Assembly (NCBI RefSeq): GCF_001672915.1
Contig: NZ_LZKR01000077.1
Coordinates: 1 to 64,000, forward strand
DNA: 64,000 nt
Direction of reading: 5' to 3'
Origin: Mycobacterium sp. 1245805.9
Lineage (GTDB): Bacteria > Actinomycetota > Actinomycetes > Mycobacteriales > Mycobacteriaceae
How positions within the stretch are numbered: the stretch's first letter is position 1; each line of letters starts with the position of its first letter. A program made the position numbers and the translations under genes. Below, piece by piece: positions 43,684 through 52,329 of this stretch. The notes beneath the pieces are model-generated. The model was not told the origin of the DNA. It searched no databases and was given only the letters and a program-made list of their open reading frames with translations.

Positions 43684-44211
43684 CTAGCCGGCCGGGACCA
43701 GGTCGGCGGCCACCGGCGGCCACGCCAGCAGCCCGCTGCGGAACGTTTCGTGGCAGCCGATCGAGCTGTGCGCCGTCCCGCCGCCGTTCATCGCCGCTGC
43801 GAGGGCCTGGCCCTTGAAGATCTTCGCCGCCATGCTCAGCCGGTGTTGTACCAGGCCAACGCTGTCGTCCAGCTCGGCCGGCCAACTCTCGCCCCACAGC
43901 GTGACCTCGGTGACGCCCTGGTCGAGGGCCTGCAGCACGCCTTTGCGCACCCGGGAGTCGCATCCGAACAGGTCCGCCGCGGCCGCCAGCGCCTGGGGGT
44001 GCGGCCGGGATCCCACCGCGGCCAGCGCGTCCTCGAGGTCGAGCGTCCGGGCGCCGATGATCTGCAGCGGCCGGAGGTCGGGGCGGTCGGCCAGGTCGGT
44101 CAGCAGCACGGTGACGTCCCAGCCCGCCATCGCGCGGTCGAAGAGCCAGCCGCCGGCGAACCGCACCACGTCGGCGACGCTGGAGGCGACCACGTCGAGG
44201 CGGTACCTCAT
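43684..44211 (-). CDS. Hypothetical protein, coupled to TetR gene
   Basis: 175 residues; the ATG at 44209-44211 overlaps the TetR stop by 4 nt. The sequence suggests a Rossmann-like alpha/beta protein (MRYRLDVVASSVADVVRFAGGWLFDRAMAG, then WDVTVLLTD, then LQIIGARTLDLEDAL), with no membrane segment and a Cys in LFGCDSR. I do not recognise the family. Coupling to a TetR gene suggests a linked function, for example a sensor or an enzyme on the inducer. Confidence 0.75.
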   Translation of the reverse strand: MRYRLDVVASSVADVVRFAGGWLFDRAMAGWDVTVLLTDLADRPDLRPLQIIGARTLDLEDALAAVGSRPHPQALAAAADLFGCDSRVRKGVLQALDQGVTEVTLWGESWPAELDDSVGLVQHRLSMAAKIFKGQALAAAMNGGGTAHSSIGCHETFRSGLLAWPPVAADLVPAG

Positions 44212-44822
44212 GTCTTGCCGTTGGTCGTCGGCGGCGCGAAGTCCCGTGCCAGCGCCTCCGCGTACTCCTTGAACGCGTCGGTCAGCGGTATCGAAGGGTC
44301 GAGCAACCATATCGTTTCCATTCCGTGGACGAAGGCGAGGATTTCCACCGCCTTGACGGCCGGGTCGATGTCGGTGCGATACCGGCCGTCGGCCTGACCG
44401 CGGCGGATGAGTTCGGCGACGATGTCGATGGCTTGACGCTGCCGGGACAGCATGCGGTCGTGCAGCGGGGCCTCGGGATCGATGTTTTCGATCAGCAGCA
44501 CAGTGAAAGTGCCGACCATGTCGGGTGCCCGCGTGAAGCGATCGGCGACCCGCGCGATCTCGACCAGCAGGTCGCCGGCCCGGTCGGCGTGGGAGTCGTC
44601 ATCGGCGTCACGGGCGTCGAGCACCGCGTTCAGTAGCTGCTCTTTGGATTCGAAGTGGTGCAGCAGGCCCGCGGGGGTGACCCCGGCCTCGCCGGCGATC
44701 TGGGCGAGCGTGGTGTTGCGCCAACCGTTGCGCGTGAGCAGGCGTTGCGCGACCTCGAGAATCCGCTGCTTGCGGTCCTCACCTTTGGCGAGAAGCGTGT
44801 CGTATCGCCGTGCGACGGGCAC
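44208..44822 (-). CDS. TetR-family regulator
   Basis: 204 residues, GTG start. The helix-turn-helix region reads ILEVAQRLLTRNGWRNTTLA followed by QIAGEAGVTPAGLLHHFESK (about 21-60). The C-terminal ligand domain is of average length. A perfect inverted repeat with 10-bp arms lies 29 nt upstream of the start and is very likely its own operator. It is the first gene of a two-gene unit; the neighbouring thiolase operon ends just upstream and may be its target only by read-through control. Confidence 0.93.
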   Translation of the reverse strand: MPVARRYDTLLAKGEDRKQRILEVAQRLLTRNGWRNTTLAQIAGEAGVTPAGLLHHFESKEQLLNAVLDARDADDDSHADRAGDLLVEIARVADRFTRAPDMVGTFTVLLIENIDPEAPLHDRMLSRQRQAIDIVAELIRRGQADGRYRTDIDPAVKAVEILAFVHGMETIWLLDPSIPLTDAFKEYAEALARDFAPPTTNGKT

Positions 44823-44850
44823 CGGGCTCCCTCTGAACTAGCGGGTGCAA

Positions 44851-44876
44851 CAACCTACTGAACACACAGTAGGTTG
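44851..44876. promoter_or_regulatory. Perfect inverted repeat, TetR operator
   Basis: Arms CAACCTACTG (44851-44860) and CAGTAGGTTG (44867-44876) separated by AACACA: 10 of 10 pairs. It lies directly upstream of the TetR gene, as expected for autoregulation. As RNA it would also form a stable hairpin and could terminate the thiolase operon, which ends at 44926 and reads toward it. Confidence 0.65.
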
Positions 44877-44925
44877 GTTTGGCGGCTGTGACAAGCGTCG
44901 CATTTGCGCCGGATTGCGGCCGGCG

Positions 44926-46071
44926 TTACGAGACCAGTTCGACCAGGGTGGCGTTGGCGGTGCCGCCGCCCTCGCACATGGTCTGCAGGCCGTATCGGAT
45001 CCCGTTATCGCGCATGTGGTGGGCCATGCGCGTCATCAGCACCGCGCCGGAGGCGCCCAGCGGGTGTCCCAGCGCGATCGCTCCGCCCAGCGGATTCAGG
45101 CGATCGGGGTCCGCCCCGGTTTCCGCGAGCCACGCCAGCGGGACGGGCGCGAACGCCTCATTGACTTCGAAGACCCCGACGTCCGCCAGCGAGACGCCGG
45201 CCTTGGTGAGCACCTTCTCGGTCGCCGGGATGGGCCCGGTGAGCATGAGCACCGGATCGGCCCCAGTGACGGCGCCGGCCCGGTAGCGCAGCAGCGGCGT
45301 CAAACCCAACTCGACTGCCATCTCCGCCGTGGTCACCAGCAGCGCCGCCGCCCCGTCGGAGATCTGCGAGGAATTGCCCGCGTGGATGACACCGTCGTCG
45401 GCGAACGCGGGCTTGAGCCCGGCCAGTTTCTCCACGGTGGTGCCCCGGCGCACCCCCTCGTCGGCGACGATGGTCCCGTCATCGGTGAACACCGGAACGA
45501 TCTGATCGGTGAAGGCGCCCGCGTCCTGGGCGGCGGCGGCCAGCTCGTGGGACCGGACCGAGTACTCGTCGAGCTGGCCGCGGGAAAACCCCCACTTCGT
45601 GGCGATCATCTCCGCCGACAGGCCCTGGTTGAACGAGAAATCGTCATAGCGCTCAAGGACTTTCGGCCCGTAGGGCATCCCCGAAGCCCGGGCCGCGCCC
45701 AGCGGAACGCGGCTCATCACCTCCACGCCACCGGCCACGACGACGTCCTGCTGACCCGACATCACCGCCTGCACGGCGAAATCGAGCGCCTGCTGGCTCG
45801 AACCGCACGCCCGGTTGACCGTCGTCCCGGGGATGGTTTCCGGCCACCCGGCGGCCAGGACGGAGTAGCGCCCGATGTTGCTGGACTGGTCGCCGACCTG
45901 GGACACGCATCCCCAGATCACGTCGTCGACGACGTCCGGGCCCACCCCGGCGCGTTCCAGCAGCTCGTTGAGGACGATCGCGGACAGGTCCGCGGGATGC
46001 ATGCCGGACAATCCGCCGTTGCGCTTTCCTACCGCCGTCCGGACCGCCTCGACGATGACTGTCTCACGCAT
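44926..46071 (-). CDS. Thiolase (acetyl-CoA C-acetyltransferase type)
   Basis: 381 residues from the ATG at 46069-46071, which has GGAG 9 nt upstream; another ATG 12 nt earlier is less well placed. Catalytic Cys in NRACGSSQQA (about residue 90), the GHPLGASGA motif with its His (about 335-343), and CEGGGTAN (second Cys) near 370. It should cleave a 3-ketoacyl-CoA. It overlaps the enoyl-CoA hydratase gene by 8 nt and ends a four-gene coupled unit. Confidence 0.95.
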   Translation of the reverse strand: MRETVIVEAVRTAVGKRNGGLSGMHPADLSAIVLNELLERAGVGPDVVDDVIWGCVSQVGDQSSNIGRYSVLAAGWPETIPGTTVNRACGSSQQALDFAVQAVMSGQQDVVVAGGVEVMSRVPLGAARASGMPYGPKVLERYDDFSFNQGLSAEMIATKWGFSRGQLDEYSVRSHELAAAAQDAGAFTDQIVPVFTDDGTIVADEGVRRGTTVEKLAGLKPAFADDGVIHAGNSSQISDGAAALLVTTAEMAVELGLTPLLRYRAGAVTGADPVLMLTGPIPATEKVLTKAGVSLADVGVFEVNEAFAPVPLAWLAETGADPDRLNPLGGAIALGHPLGASGAVLMTRMAHHMRDNGIRYGLQTMCEGGGTANATLVELVS

Positions 46072-46888
46072 CTTGTTCTCCATCAGTTTTCGATAACGCC
46101 CACCGACCAGTAAACGACGGCTCGCGTTTCTCGGCGAAAGCGGCATAGGCGGCGGCCGCGTCAGCCGTCGCGAAATTGCCGATTTGTGCCCGCGCCTCGT
46201 TGGCCAGCGCGTCGCGCATCGTGCCATCGGCGCCCTCGTTCAGCAGGGCCTTCGTCTGTGCCAGCGCGAACGGCGGACCCGACGCGAGCCGACCGGCGAG
46301 ATCCCCGACAAAGGTGTCGATCTCGCCGGCGGACACCACCCAGGTCACCAGGTTGAGGGCTTGGGCCTCGTCCGCATCGATGGTCTCGGCGAGCAGCGCC
46401 AGACGCTTGGCCTGCTGCAGGCCAACGAGTTTCGGCAACAGCCAGGAACCACCCAGGTCGATGGAGAGGCCCCGCCTGGAAAAGATCTGGCAGAACGTGG
46501 ATTCCGGGGTCGCGACCACCAGATCGCAGCCCAGCGCCAGGTTCCATCCGGCGCCCACCGCGACGCCGGTCACTTTGGCGACGGTGGGGATCGGGAGCTC
46601 GTGCAGGGCCAGAGCCACGTCGGTCAGGCGCTGCAGCTTGTATTTCGGATGAATGTCGTCGGGTACCGAGATGTCGGCGCCGGAGCAGAATGCGCCGCCG
46701 GCGCCGGTGACGACAAGCGCACGCACGCAGCGGTCGCGCCCCGCCTCGTCGAGGGCGTCCCGCAGCGCGAGCCACAGCTCGGGATTGATCGCGTTCTTGC
46801 GGCGCGGACGATTGAGGGTCAGTGTCCGCACGCCGCCCCGGTCGTCGACGAGCAGCGCGGGATCGCTGGGCGCAGTCACATCGGTCAC
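46064..46888 (-). CDS. Enoyl-CoA hydratase/isomerase family
   Basis: 274 residues from a GTG overlapping the SDR stop (GTGA). Crotonase fold: LTLNRPRRKNAIN, the oxyanion-forming AFCSGADIS and then VAVGAGWNLALGCDLVVATPES. The catalytic Glu of the classical hydratase (first of the pair) appears replaced: the second active-site stretch reads FSRRGLSIDLGGSWLLPKLVG, with Asp where the second Glu is common, as in isomerases or other crotonases. It lies between an SDR and a thiolase, so a beta-oxidation-like step is probable. Confidence 0.92.
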   Translation of the reverse strand: MTDVTAPSDPALLVDDRGGVRTLTLNRPRRKNAINPELWLALRDALDEAGRDRCVRALVVTGAGGAFCSGADISVPDDIHPKYKLQRLTDVALALHELPIPTVAKVTGVAVGAGWNLALGCDLVVATPESTFCQIFSRRGLSIDLGGSWLLPKLVGLQQAKRLALLAETIDADEAQALNLVTWVVSAGEIDTFVGDLAGRLASGPPFALAQTKALLNEGADGTMRDALANEARAQIGNFATADAAAAYAAFAEKREPSFTGRWALSKTDGEQDA

Positions 46889-47646
46889 ATCACCATGCCG
46901 CCGTCCACCGGCAGCACCTGCCCGGTGATGTACGAGGCGGCGTCGGAGGCCAGGAAGACGAACGCGCCGGCGACCTCCTCCGGTTCGGCCCAGCGCTTCA
47001 ACGGGATTCGAGCCATCATGTTGGCCGCGAATTTCTCGTTGGTGCGGATGGTCTCGGTCATCTTCGTCGCCGCCAAGGGCGCCAGCGCGTTGACGAGAAT
47101 CTTTTTCGGCGCCATCTCCCGAGCCAGCGATTTGGTGAACCCGATGATGCTGGCCTTGGCGGCGGAGTAGTTCACCTGGCCCAGGGTGCCGGTAATCCCC
47201 GCCGACGAGACGACATTGATGATGCGGCCCGTCCCGTCGGTCGGCAGGAAACCGAGCGCGGCCTGGGCGCAGTGGAAGGCGCCCATGAGGTGGATGTCGA
47301 GCACCCGGTGGAAGCTCTCGTCGGTGAGGTCGGCGAACATCGCGGGCGCGGTCACGCCGGCGTTGTTGACCAGAATGTGCAGCGCCCCCTCGGTGAGCCC
47401 CGCTGCGCGTCCGGCCGCCGCGGCGGCCGCCCGCCGGTCGCGGACATCGAGGGCGATGCCGTCGGCCTTGCCACCGTTGGCGCAAATCCCTTGTGCCACA
47501 GCCGAAGCCGCGTCACCGTCGATGTCGCTGACGAGTACCGCGGCGCCGGCGGCGGCCAACGCCCGCGCGACAGCCGCCCCGATCCCGCTGCCGGCCCCGG
47601 TGACCAACGCCGATCGGCCGGTGAGGTCGAACAGCGGATTGGTCAT
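46885..47646 (-). CDS. Short-chain dehydrogenase/reductase, FabG-like
   Basis: 253 residues. TGAGSGIG (about 17-24), NNAG near 93, Ser in NVVSSAG, Tyr-x3-Lys in NYSAAKAS (about 157-161), and GQVLPVDGGMVM at the end. The ATG shares one base with the acyl-CoA dehydrogenase stop (TGATG). In the order dehydrogenase, SDR, hydratase, thiolase it would supply the 3-hydroxyacyl-CoA dehydrogenase step. Confidence 0.94.
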   Translation of the reverse strand: MTNPLFDLTGRSALVTGAGSGIGAAVARALAAAGAAVLVSDIDGDAASAVAQGICANGGKADGIALDVRDRRAAAAAAGRAAGLTEGALHILVNNAGVTAPAMFADLTDESFHRVLDIHLMGAFHCAQAALGFLPTDGTGRIINVVSSAGITGTLGQVNYSAAKASIIGFTKSLAREMAPKKILVNALAPLAATKMTETIRTNEKFAANMMARIPLKRWAEPEEVAGAFVFLASDAASYITGQVLPVDGGMVM

Positions 47647-48812
47647 CAATAGCTCCTCGGCAGTTTCAGGACGTTGGATCCCAGGAAGTTCAAAATCATC
47701 TCCTGGCTGACCGGCGCGATCTTCATCAGCCGGGCCTCGCGGAAGTAACGCGTGATGTGGTACTCCTCCGCGTATCCCATGCCGCCATGGGTCTGCAACG
47801 CCCGGTCGGCGGCGGCGAAGCCCGCGTCCGCGCACAGGTACTTGGCGGTATTGGCTTCACGCCCACAGGGTTTCCCGTTGTCGTAGAGCCAGGTCGCCTT
47901 GCGCAGCATCAACTCGGCGGCGTCGAGGCGGGCCAGCGAATCGGCGAGCGGGAACTGCAGGCCCTGGTTCATGCCGATCGGCCGGCCGAAGACCTCGCGT
48001 TCGTTGCCGTACTTCACCGCCTTGTCCAGCGCCACCCGTCCGATGCCGAGCGCCTCGGCGGCGATCAGCATCCGTTCGGGGTTCAGGCCGTCCAGGATGT
48101 ACTGGAAACCCTTGCCCTCCTCGCCGATTCGGTCCTCGACCGGCACCTCCAGGTTGTCGATGAACAACTCGTTGGAGCTGACGGCGTTGCGGCCCATCTT
48201 GCGGATGGGCCGGATGTCGACCCGGCTGCGGTCGAGATCGGTGATGAACAGCGTCATCCCGTCGGTCTTCTTGGCGACCTCGTCATAGCTCTGAGTCCGG
48301 GTCAGCAGCAGGATCTTGTCGGACTCCATGGCCTTCGAGATCCAGACCTTGCGGCCGTTGACGATGTAGCGGTCGCCGTCGCGTTTGGCGAAGGTGGTGA
48401 TGCGCGACGTGTCCAGCCCGGCGCCGGGTTCGGTGACCCCGAAGCAGACGTGCACCTCGCCCGTCGCAACCTTGGGCAGCGTGCGCGCCTTGAGTTCGTC
48501 GGAACCGTGCACCACCACCGGCTGCATGCCGAAGATCGACAGGTGAATCGCGCTGGCGGCGTTCATCGCGCCGCCGGATTTGGCGACCTCTTCGAGCAGG
48601 ATGGTGGCTTCGGTGATCCCCAGGCCGTGGCCGCCGTACTCGGTCGGAATCGTCATGCCCAGCCATCCGCCGTCGGCGATGGCCTGGTAGAACTCGGCCG
48701 GAAACTCGTGCGCCTGGTCCTTTTCCATCCAGTACTGGTCGTCGAACTTGCGGGCCAGTTCGGCGACCGACCGGCGGATCAGCTCCTGGTCATCGGTCAG
48801 CTCGAAATTCAT
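47646..48812 (-). CDS. Acyl-CoA dehydrogenase
   Basis: 388 residues from the ATG at 48810-48812 (MNFELTDDQ); longer in-frame versions run through a hairpin and are unlikely. Full acyl-CoA dehydrogenase: YGGHGLGITEA, CFGVTEPGAGLDTSRITT (about 125-142), VNGRKVWISKAMESD, QTHGGMGYAEEYHITRYFREAR near the C-terminus. The base for proton abstraction (Glu in YAEEYHITRY region) seems present. It heads a four-gene coupled unit with SDR, enoyl-CoA hydratase and thiolase. Confidence 0.95.
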   Translation of the reverse strand: MNFELTDDQELIRRSVAELARKFDDQYWMEKDQAHEFPAEFYQAIADGGWLGMTIPTEYGGHGLGITEATILLEEVAKSGGAMNAASAIHLSIFGMQPVVVHGSDELKARTLPKVATGEVHVCFGVTEPGAGLDTSRITTFAKRDGDRYIVNGRKVWISKAMESDKILLLTRTQSYDEVAKKTDGMTLFITDLDRSRVDIRPIRKMGRNAVSSNELFIDNLEVPVEDRIGEEGKGFQYILDGLNPERMLIAAEALGIGRVALDKAVKYGNEREVFGRPIGMNQGLQFPLADSLARLDAAELMLRKATWLYDNGKPCGREANTAKYLCADAGFAAADRALQTHGGMGYAEEYHITRYFREARLMKIAPVSQEMILNFLGSNVLKLPRSY

Positions 48813-48847
48813 TCCACCGCCGGGCACTGCTGGGTCTCCTCTCAGCG

Positions 48848-48905
48848 CGAGCAGACACAAAAGCGCCCGACACGCCGACAAATTTGGCGCTTTTGCGTCT
48901 GCTCG
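48848..48905 (-). terminator. Long hairpin between amidohydrolase and acyl-CoA dehydrogenase
   Basis: Arms at 48848-48867 and 48886-48905 pair in 19 of 20 positions (outer part CGAGCAGAC, inner part AAAAGCGCC), with an 18-nt loop. It lies 13 nt behind the amidohydrolase stop and 36 nt before the next start, so it probably ends the amidohydrolase transcript. No T-run follows the stem. It may also be a dispersed intergenic palindrome. Confidence 0.5.
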
Positions 48906-48918
48906 GCGCCAGTACGGC

Positions 48919-50217
48919 TTAGTCCGTGTTGCCGGTAAGGGATTTCGCGTTGGCGGCAAACTCCGCGAAGGACGAGCCGCCTCGGGAGTCCTTGTCGTGG
49001 CCCTTCGCTTTGATGGACACGTCGTGCCCCTCGGCGGCCTTGCGCAGCGCGCCGACGGTCGCCTGTTCGCGCGAAATGTGAGTGAACGGGTCGAACGAGT
49101 ACCAACGCATGGCGTTCTCGTAGGCCATCTTGTTGATCTCGTCGTCGGGGACGTTGTTGATGGACAACACGTCCCACAATTCTTCGGGCGCGCCCGGCCA
49201 CATCGAGTCGCTGTGCGGGTAGTCGGCCTCCCAGGCGATGTTGTCGATGCCGATCATGTTGCGCAGCGCGACGCCGACCTTGTCGCTGATGAAACACGTC
49301 AGGAAGTGCTCGCGGAAGACGTCGCTGGGCAGCTTGCCGCCGAAGTTCTGGTGGGTCCACGCGGAATGCATTTCGAACGTGCGGTCGGCCCGCTCCAGGA
49401 AGTAGGGGATCCACCCGGTCCCGCCCTCGGAGAGCGCGATCTTCAGGTCGGGGTACTCCTTGATCGGCCGCGACCACAGCAGGTCCGCGGCGGCCTGCAC
49501 GATGTTCATCGGCTGCAGGGTGATCATCACGTCCATCGGGGCGTCGGGCGCCGTGATCGCGAGCCGGCCCGACGACCCGATGTGCACGTTCATCACGGTG
49601 TTGGTGTCGCACAACGCCTTCCACAACGGGTTCCAGTACTCGTCGTGGAAGCTGGGGTAACCCATCGCGGCGGGATTCTCGGTGAAGGTCAGCGCGTGCA
49701 CGCCCTTCTTCGACACCCGGCGCACCTCGGCGGCGCACGCCTCGGCGTCCCAGATCACCGGGATCGCCATCGGGATGAACCGCGCGGGGTACGCCCCGCA
49801 CCACTCGTCGATGTGCCAGTCGTTGTACGCCTGTACCAGCGAGATCGAGAAGTCGTGGTCCTCGGTGACGAACAGCCGCCCGGCGAAGCCGGGGAACGAC
49901 GGGAAGCAGATCGAGGCCAGGATGCCGCCGGCGTTCATGTCCTTGATCCGCTCGTCCACGTTGTAACAACCCGGGCGGATCTCGTCGAGCCCGGTCGGCT
50001 CGATGCCGTACTCCTCCTTGGGCCTGCCGGCGACCGCGTTCAGCGCCACGTTCGGGATCACCGTGTCGCGGAACTTCCACATGTCGGAGCCGTCGGGGTT
50101 ATGGACCAACCGGGGCGCGTCGTCGATGTATTTCTTCGCCAGGTGGTTCTTGAACATGTCCGGCGGCTCGACGGTGTGGTCGTCAACGCTGATCAGGATC
50201 ATGTCTTCTTTGTTCAT
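48919..50217 (-). CDS. Amidohydrolase-2 family metal-dependent hydrolase
   Basis: 432 residues from the ATG at 50215-50217 behind GGAGAGGAC; the frame is open 204 nt further upstream, through the operator region. It opens ISVDDHTVEPPDMF, with one His where DxHxH is expected. Further motifs are VMNVHIGSSGR (metal His), LALSEGGTGWIPYFLERAD-like IALSEGGTGWIPYFLERA, and WEADYPHSDSMWP, where the catalytic Asp and His are kept. Its length and motifs differ from the pair at 29887/31016. It is divergent from the CMD-Rieske oxygenase operon, with two GAGAAT-type palindromes between. Confidence 0.9.
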   Translation of the reverse strand: MNKEDMILISVDDHTVEPPDMFKNHLAKKYIDDAPRLVHNPDGSDMWKFRDTVIPNVALNAVAGRPKEEYGIEPTGLDEIRPGCYNVDERIKDMNAGGILASICFPSFPGFAGRLFVTEDHDFSISLVQAYNDWHIDEWCGAYPARFIPMAIPVIWDAEACAAEVRRVSKKGVHALTFTENPAAMGYPSFHDEYWNPLWKALCDTNTVMNVHIGSSGRLAITAPDAPMDVMITLQPMNIVQAAADLLWSRPIKEYPDLKIALSEGGTGWIPYFLERADRTFEMHSAWTHQNFGGKLPSDVFREHFLTCFISDKVGVALRNMIGIDNIAWEADYPHSDSMWPGAPEELWDVLSINNVPDDEINKMAYENAMRWYSFDPFTHISREQATVGALRKAAEGHDVSIKAKGHDKDSRGGSSFAEFAANAKSLTGNTD

Positions 50218-50315
50218 GGCCAGTCCTCTCCAAGTCTGATCCAGCTGAGCGATTCGGACGCGCCGCTCCCGCACAGCATCGGCGAATGATCGCCCGGCGC
50301 CAAGATCACTAATTT

Positions 50316-50330
50316 GAAAACTATCTTCTC
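50316..50330. promoter_or_regulatory. GAGAAT-type palindrome, copy 7
   Basis: GAAAACTATCTTCTC, 6-3-6 with two arm differences from consensus, 99 nt upstream of the amidohydrolase start. Directly beside it TTCTCGCGCAGCGAGAA gives a second small dyad. Confidence 0.4.
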
Positions 50331-50438
50331 GCGCAGCGAGAATCAACATCCAGCGAACGTCGCGGGCCCGGCCAGCGCGGATCCCGGCCGACGGCATTGA
50401 CCAACCGAGCGAATCATGCAAGTCTATTGGTTGGAAAT

Positions 50439-50453
50439 GAGAATCTGATTCTC
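50439..50453. promoter_or_regulatory. GAGAAT-type palindrome, copy 8 (perfect)
   Basis: GAGAATCTGATTCTC, a perfect 6-3-6 repeat 46 nt upstream of the CMD-family gene that opens the Rieske oxygenase operon. A separate CCAACC/GGTTGG pair (50401-50434) lies just to its left. Confidence 0.65.
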
Positions 50454-50498
50454 CTTGACCGAGAGTTACCAGACAGAACGCCGAGAGGAGGCGCGCGG

Positions 50499-51032
50499 AT
50501 GCGCCTGCCCCCGCTGCCTGCGGACCAGTGGGACGAGGCCGTCGAGCACTCGCTGTCCGGCATGCTGCCGCCCGAACGGCGAAACCCCCGGGACGCCGGC
50601 ACGCTCATGTCGACGCTCGTGCGCCACCCGAAGTTGACCCGCGCGTATTTGCGGTTCAGCGGCTATCTCCTGTTCGCTTCCTCCCTTCCCGTGCGCGTCC
50701 GCGAGCAAGCGATCCTGCGCGTCGCGCATCGGCGCAGCTGCGCCTATGAGTGGGAACACCACGTGGACATCGCGAGGGACGCGGGACTCACCGAGGCCGA
50801 GATCGCGGCCGCCCAAACCGGCGAGACGGACGACGAGTTCGACCGCGCCGTGTTCGCTGCCGTCGACGAGCTCGACGAGAAGTCAAACGTCTCGGATCAG
50901 ACGTGGGCCACCCTCGGCGAACGGCTTGACGAACGTCAGCGGATGGACTTCGTCTTCACCGTCGGCGGCTACATCGCACTCGCGATGGCCATCAACACTT
51001 TTGGCGTTCAGCTCGAGAACGAGAAAGGTTAG
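50499..51032 (+). CDS. CMD/AhpD-like family protein
   Basis: 177 residues from the ATG at 50499, with GAGAGGAGG 8 nt upstream. Helical CMD fold with the signature RSCAYEWEHHVDIARDAGL (about 80-98): Cys and His are conserved, but the second Cys of AhpD (CxxC) is absent. The family includes small decarboxylases and peroxidase-like proteins. It opens the operon with a Rieske-type oxygenase 4 nt downstream and may act on the oxygenase product or protect against peroxide; neither is proven. Confidence 0.88.
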   Translation: MRLPPLPADQWDEAVEHSLSGMLPPERRNPRDAGTLMSTLVRHPKLTRAYLRFSGYLLFASSLPVRVREQAILRVAHRRSCAYEWEHHVDIARDAGLTEAEIAAAQTGETDDEFDRAVFAAVDELDEKSNVSDQTWATLGERLDERQRMDFVFTVGGYIALAMAINTFGVQLENEKG

Positions 51033-51036
51033 AGCC

Positions 51037-52329
51037 TTGCCCCACTTCCCGAAACCAGCTGCCGGAAGCTGGACACAGAACTATCCCGAACTGGGAACCT
51101 CGCCGGTCGATTACACCGACTCCATCGACCCGAAGTTTTTCGAGGCCGAGCGCGAGGCGGTCTTCAAGCGCACGTGGCTCAACGTCGGCCGGGTCAATCG
51201 CCTGCCGCGCACCGGCAGCTACTTCACAAAGGAGCTGCCGTCGGCCGGCAAGGGCATGTCGGTGATCATCGTCAAGACCAAGGACGGGACCGTCAAGGCG
51301 TTTCACAACGTCTGCCGGCACCGCGGAAACAAGCTGGTGTGGAACGACTTTCCCCACGAGGAGACGTCGGGCACCTGCCGGCAGTTCACGTGCAAGTACC
51401 ACGCGTGGCGCTACAGCCTGGACGGCGACCTGACCTTCGTCCAACAGGAAGACGAATTCTTCGACCTCGACAAGAGCCAATTCGGCCTGGCGCCCGTGCG
51501 CTGCGAGGTGTGGGAAGGCTTCATCTTCGTCAACTTCGACAGCAACGCGGCGCCGCTCACCGACTACCTCGGGCCGCTGGCCAAGAGCATCGAGGGCTAC
51601 CCCTTCGGCGAGATGACGGAGACCTACTCATACCGGGCAGAGGTCGGCAGCAACTGGAAGCTGTTCATCGACGCGTTCGTCGAGTTCTACCACGCGCCGA
51701 TCCTGCACCAGGGGCAGTACACCAAGGAAGAAGCCGCCAAGATCCAGAAGTACGGCTACGAGGCGCTGCACTACGAGTTGGCCGGCCCGCACAACCTGCA
51801 GTCGACCTGGGGTGGTCAGGCGCCGCCGACGGACATGTCCATGGTCAAGCCGATGGACCAGGTGTTGCGCAGCGGTTTGTTCGGTCCCTGGGACAAGCCG
51901 GAGATCATCGAAAAGTTGGAGCTGCCGCCGGGCATCAACGTGAAGAGGGTGCCACAGTGGGGCATCGACTCCTGGCTGTTCTACCCCAACTTCATGCTGC
52001 TGATCTGGGAGCCGGGCTGGTTTTTGACCTACCACTACTGGCCGACCGCCGTCGACAAGCACACCTTCGAGTGCACGCTGTATTTCGTTCCGCCGCGCAA
52101 CGCGCGGGAGCGGTTGGCCCAAGAGCTGGCCGCCGTGACGTTCAAGGAGTACGCGCTGCAGGACGCCAACACCCTGGAAGCGACCCAGACCATGATCGGC
52201 ACCCGCGCGGTGAAGGAATTCCTGCTGTGCGATCAGGAGGTCTTGATCCGTCATCTGCACAAGACGACCGGCGATTTCGTATCTAATTGGGCGAAGGAGT
52301 ACCAGGGCAATGGCAAAGTTACCGTCTGA
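51037..52329 (+). CDS. Rieske-type aromatic ring-hydroxylating oxygenase, large subunit
   Basis: 430 residues from a TTG 4 nt after the preceding stop. Rieske domain: Cys93-x-His95 (VCRHRGN) and Cys119-x2-His122 (CKYHAW). The catalytic mononuclear iron ligands are in NWKLFIDAFVEFYHAPILH (His219, His224), with Asp212 as bridge. The second half (SRPBCC-type) follows. It would oxygenate a ring or side chain. No reductase is adjacent; the NuoF-like/ferredoxin pair at 33974 is a candidate. It overlaps the next gene by 20 nt. Confidence 0.93.
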   Translation: MPHFPKPAAGSWTQNYPELGTSPVDYTDSIDPKFFEAEREAVFKRTWLNVGRVNRLPRTGSYFTKELPSAGKGMSVIIVKTKDGTVKAFHNVCRHRGNKLVWNDFPHEETSGTCRQFTCKYHAWRYSLDGDLTFVQQEDEFFDLDKSQFGLAPVRCEVWEGFIFVNFDSNAAPLTDYLGPLAKSIEGYPFGEMTETYSYRAEVGSNWKLFIDAFVEFYHAPILHQGQYTKEEAAKIQKYGYEALHYELAGPHNLQSTWGGQAPPTDMSMVKPMDQVLRSGLFGPWDKPEIIEKLELPPGINVKRVPQWGIDSWLFYPNFMLLIWEPGWFLTYHYWPTAVDKHTFECTLYFVPPRNARERLAQELAAVTFKEYALQDANTLEATQTMIGTRAVKEFLLCDQEVLIRHLHKTTGDFVSNWAKEYQGNGKVTV

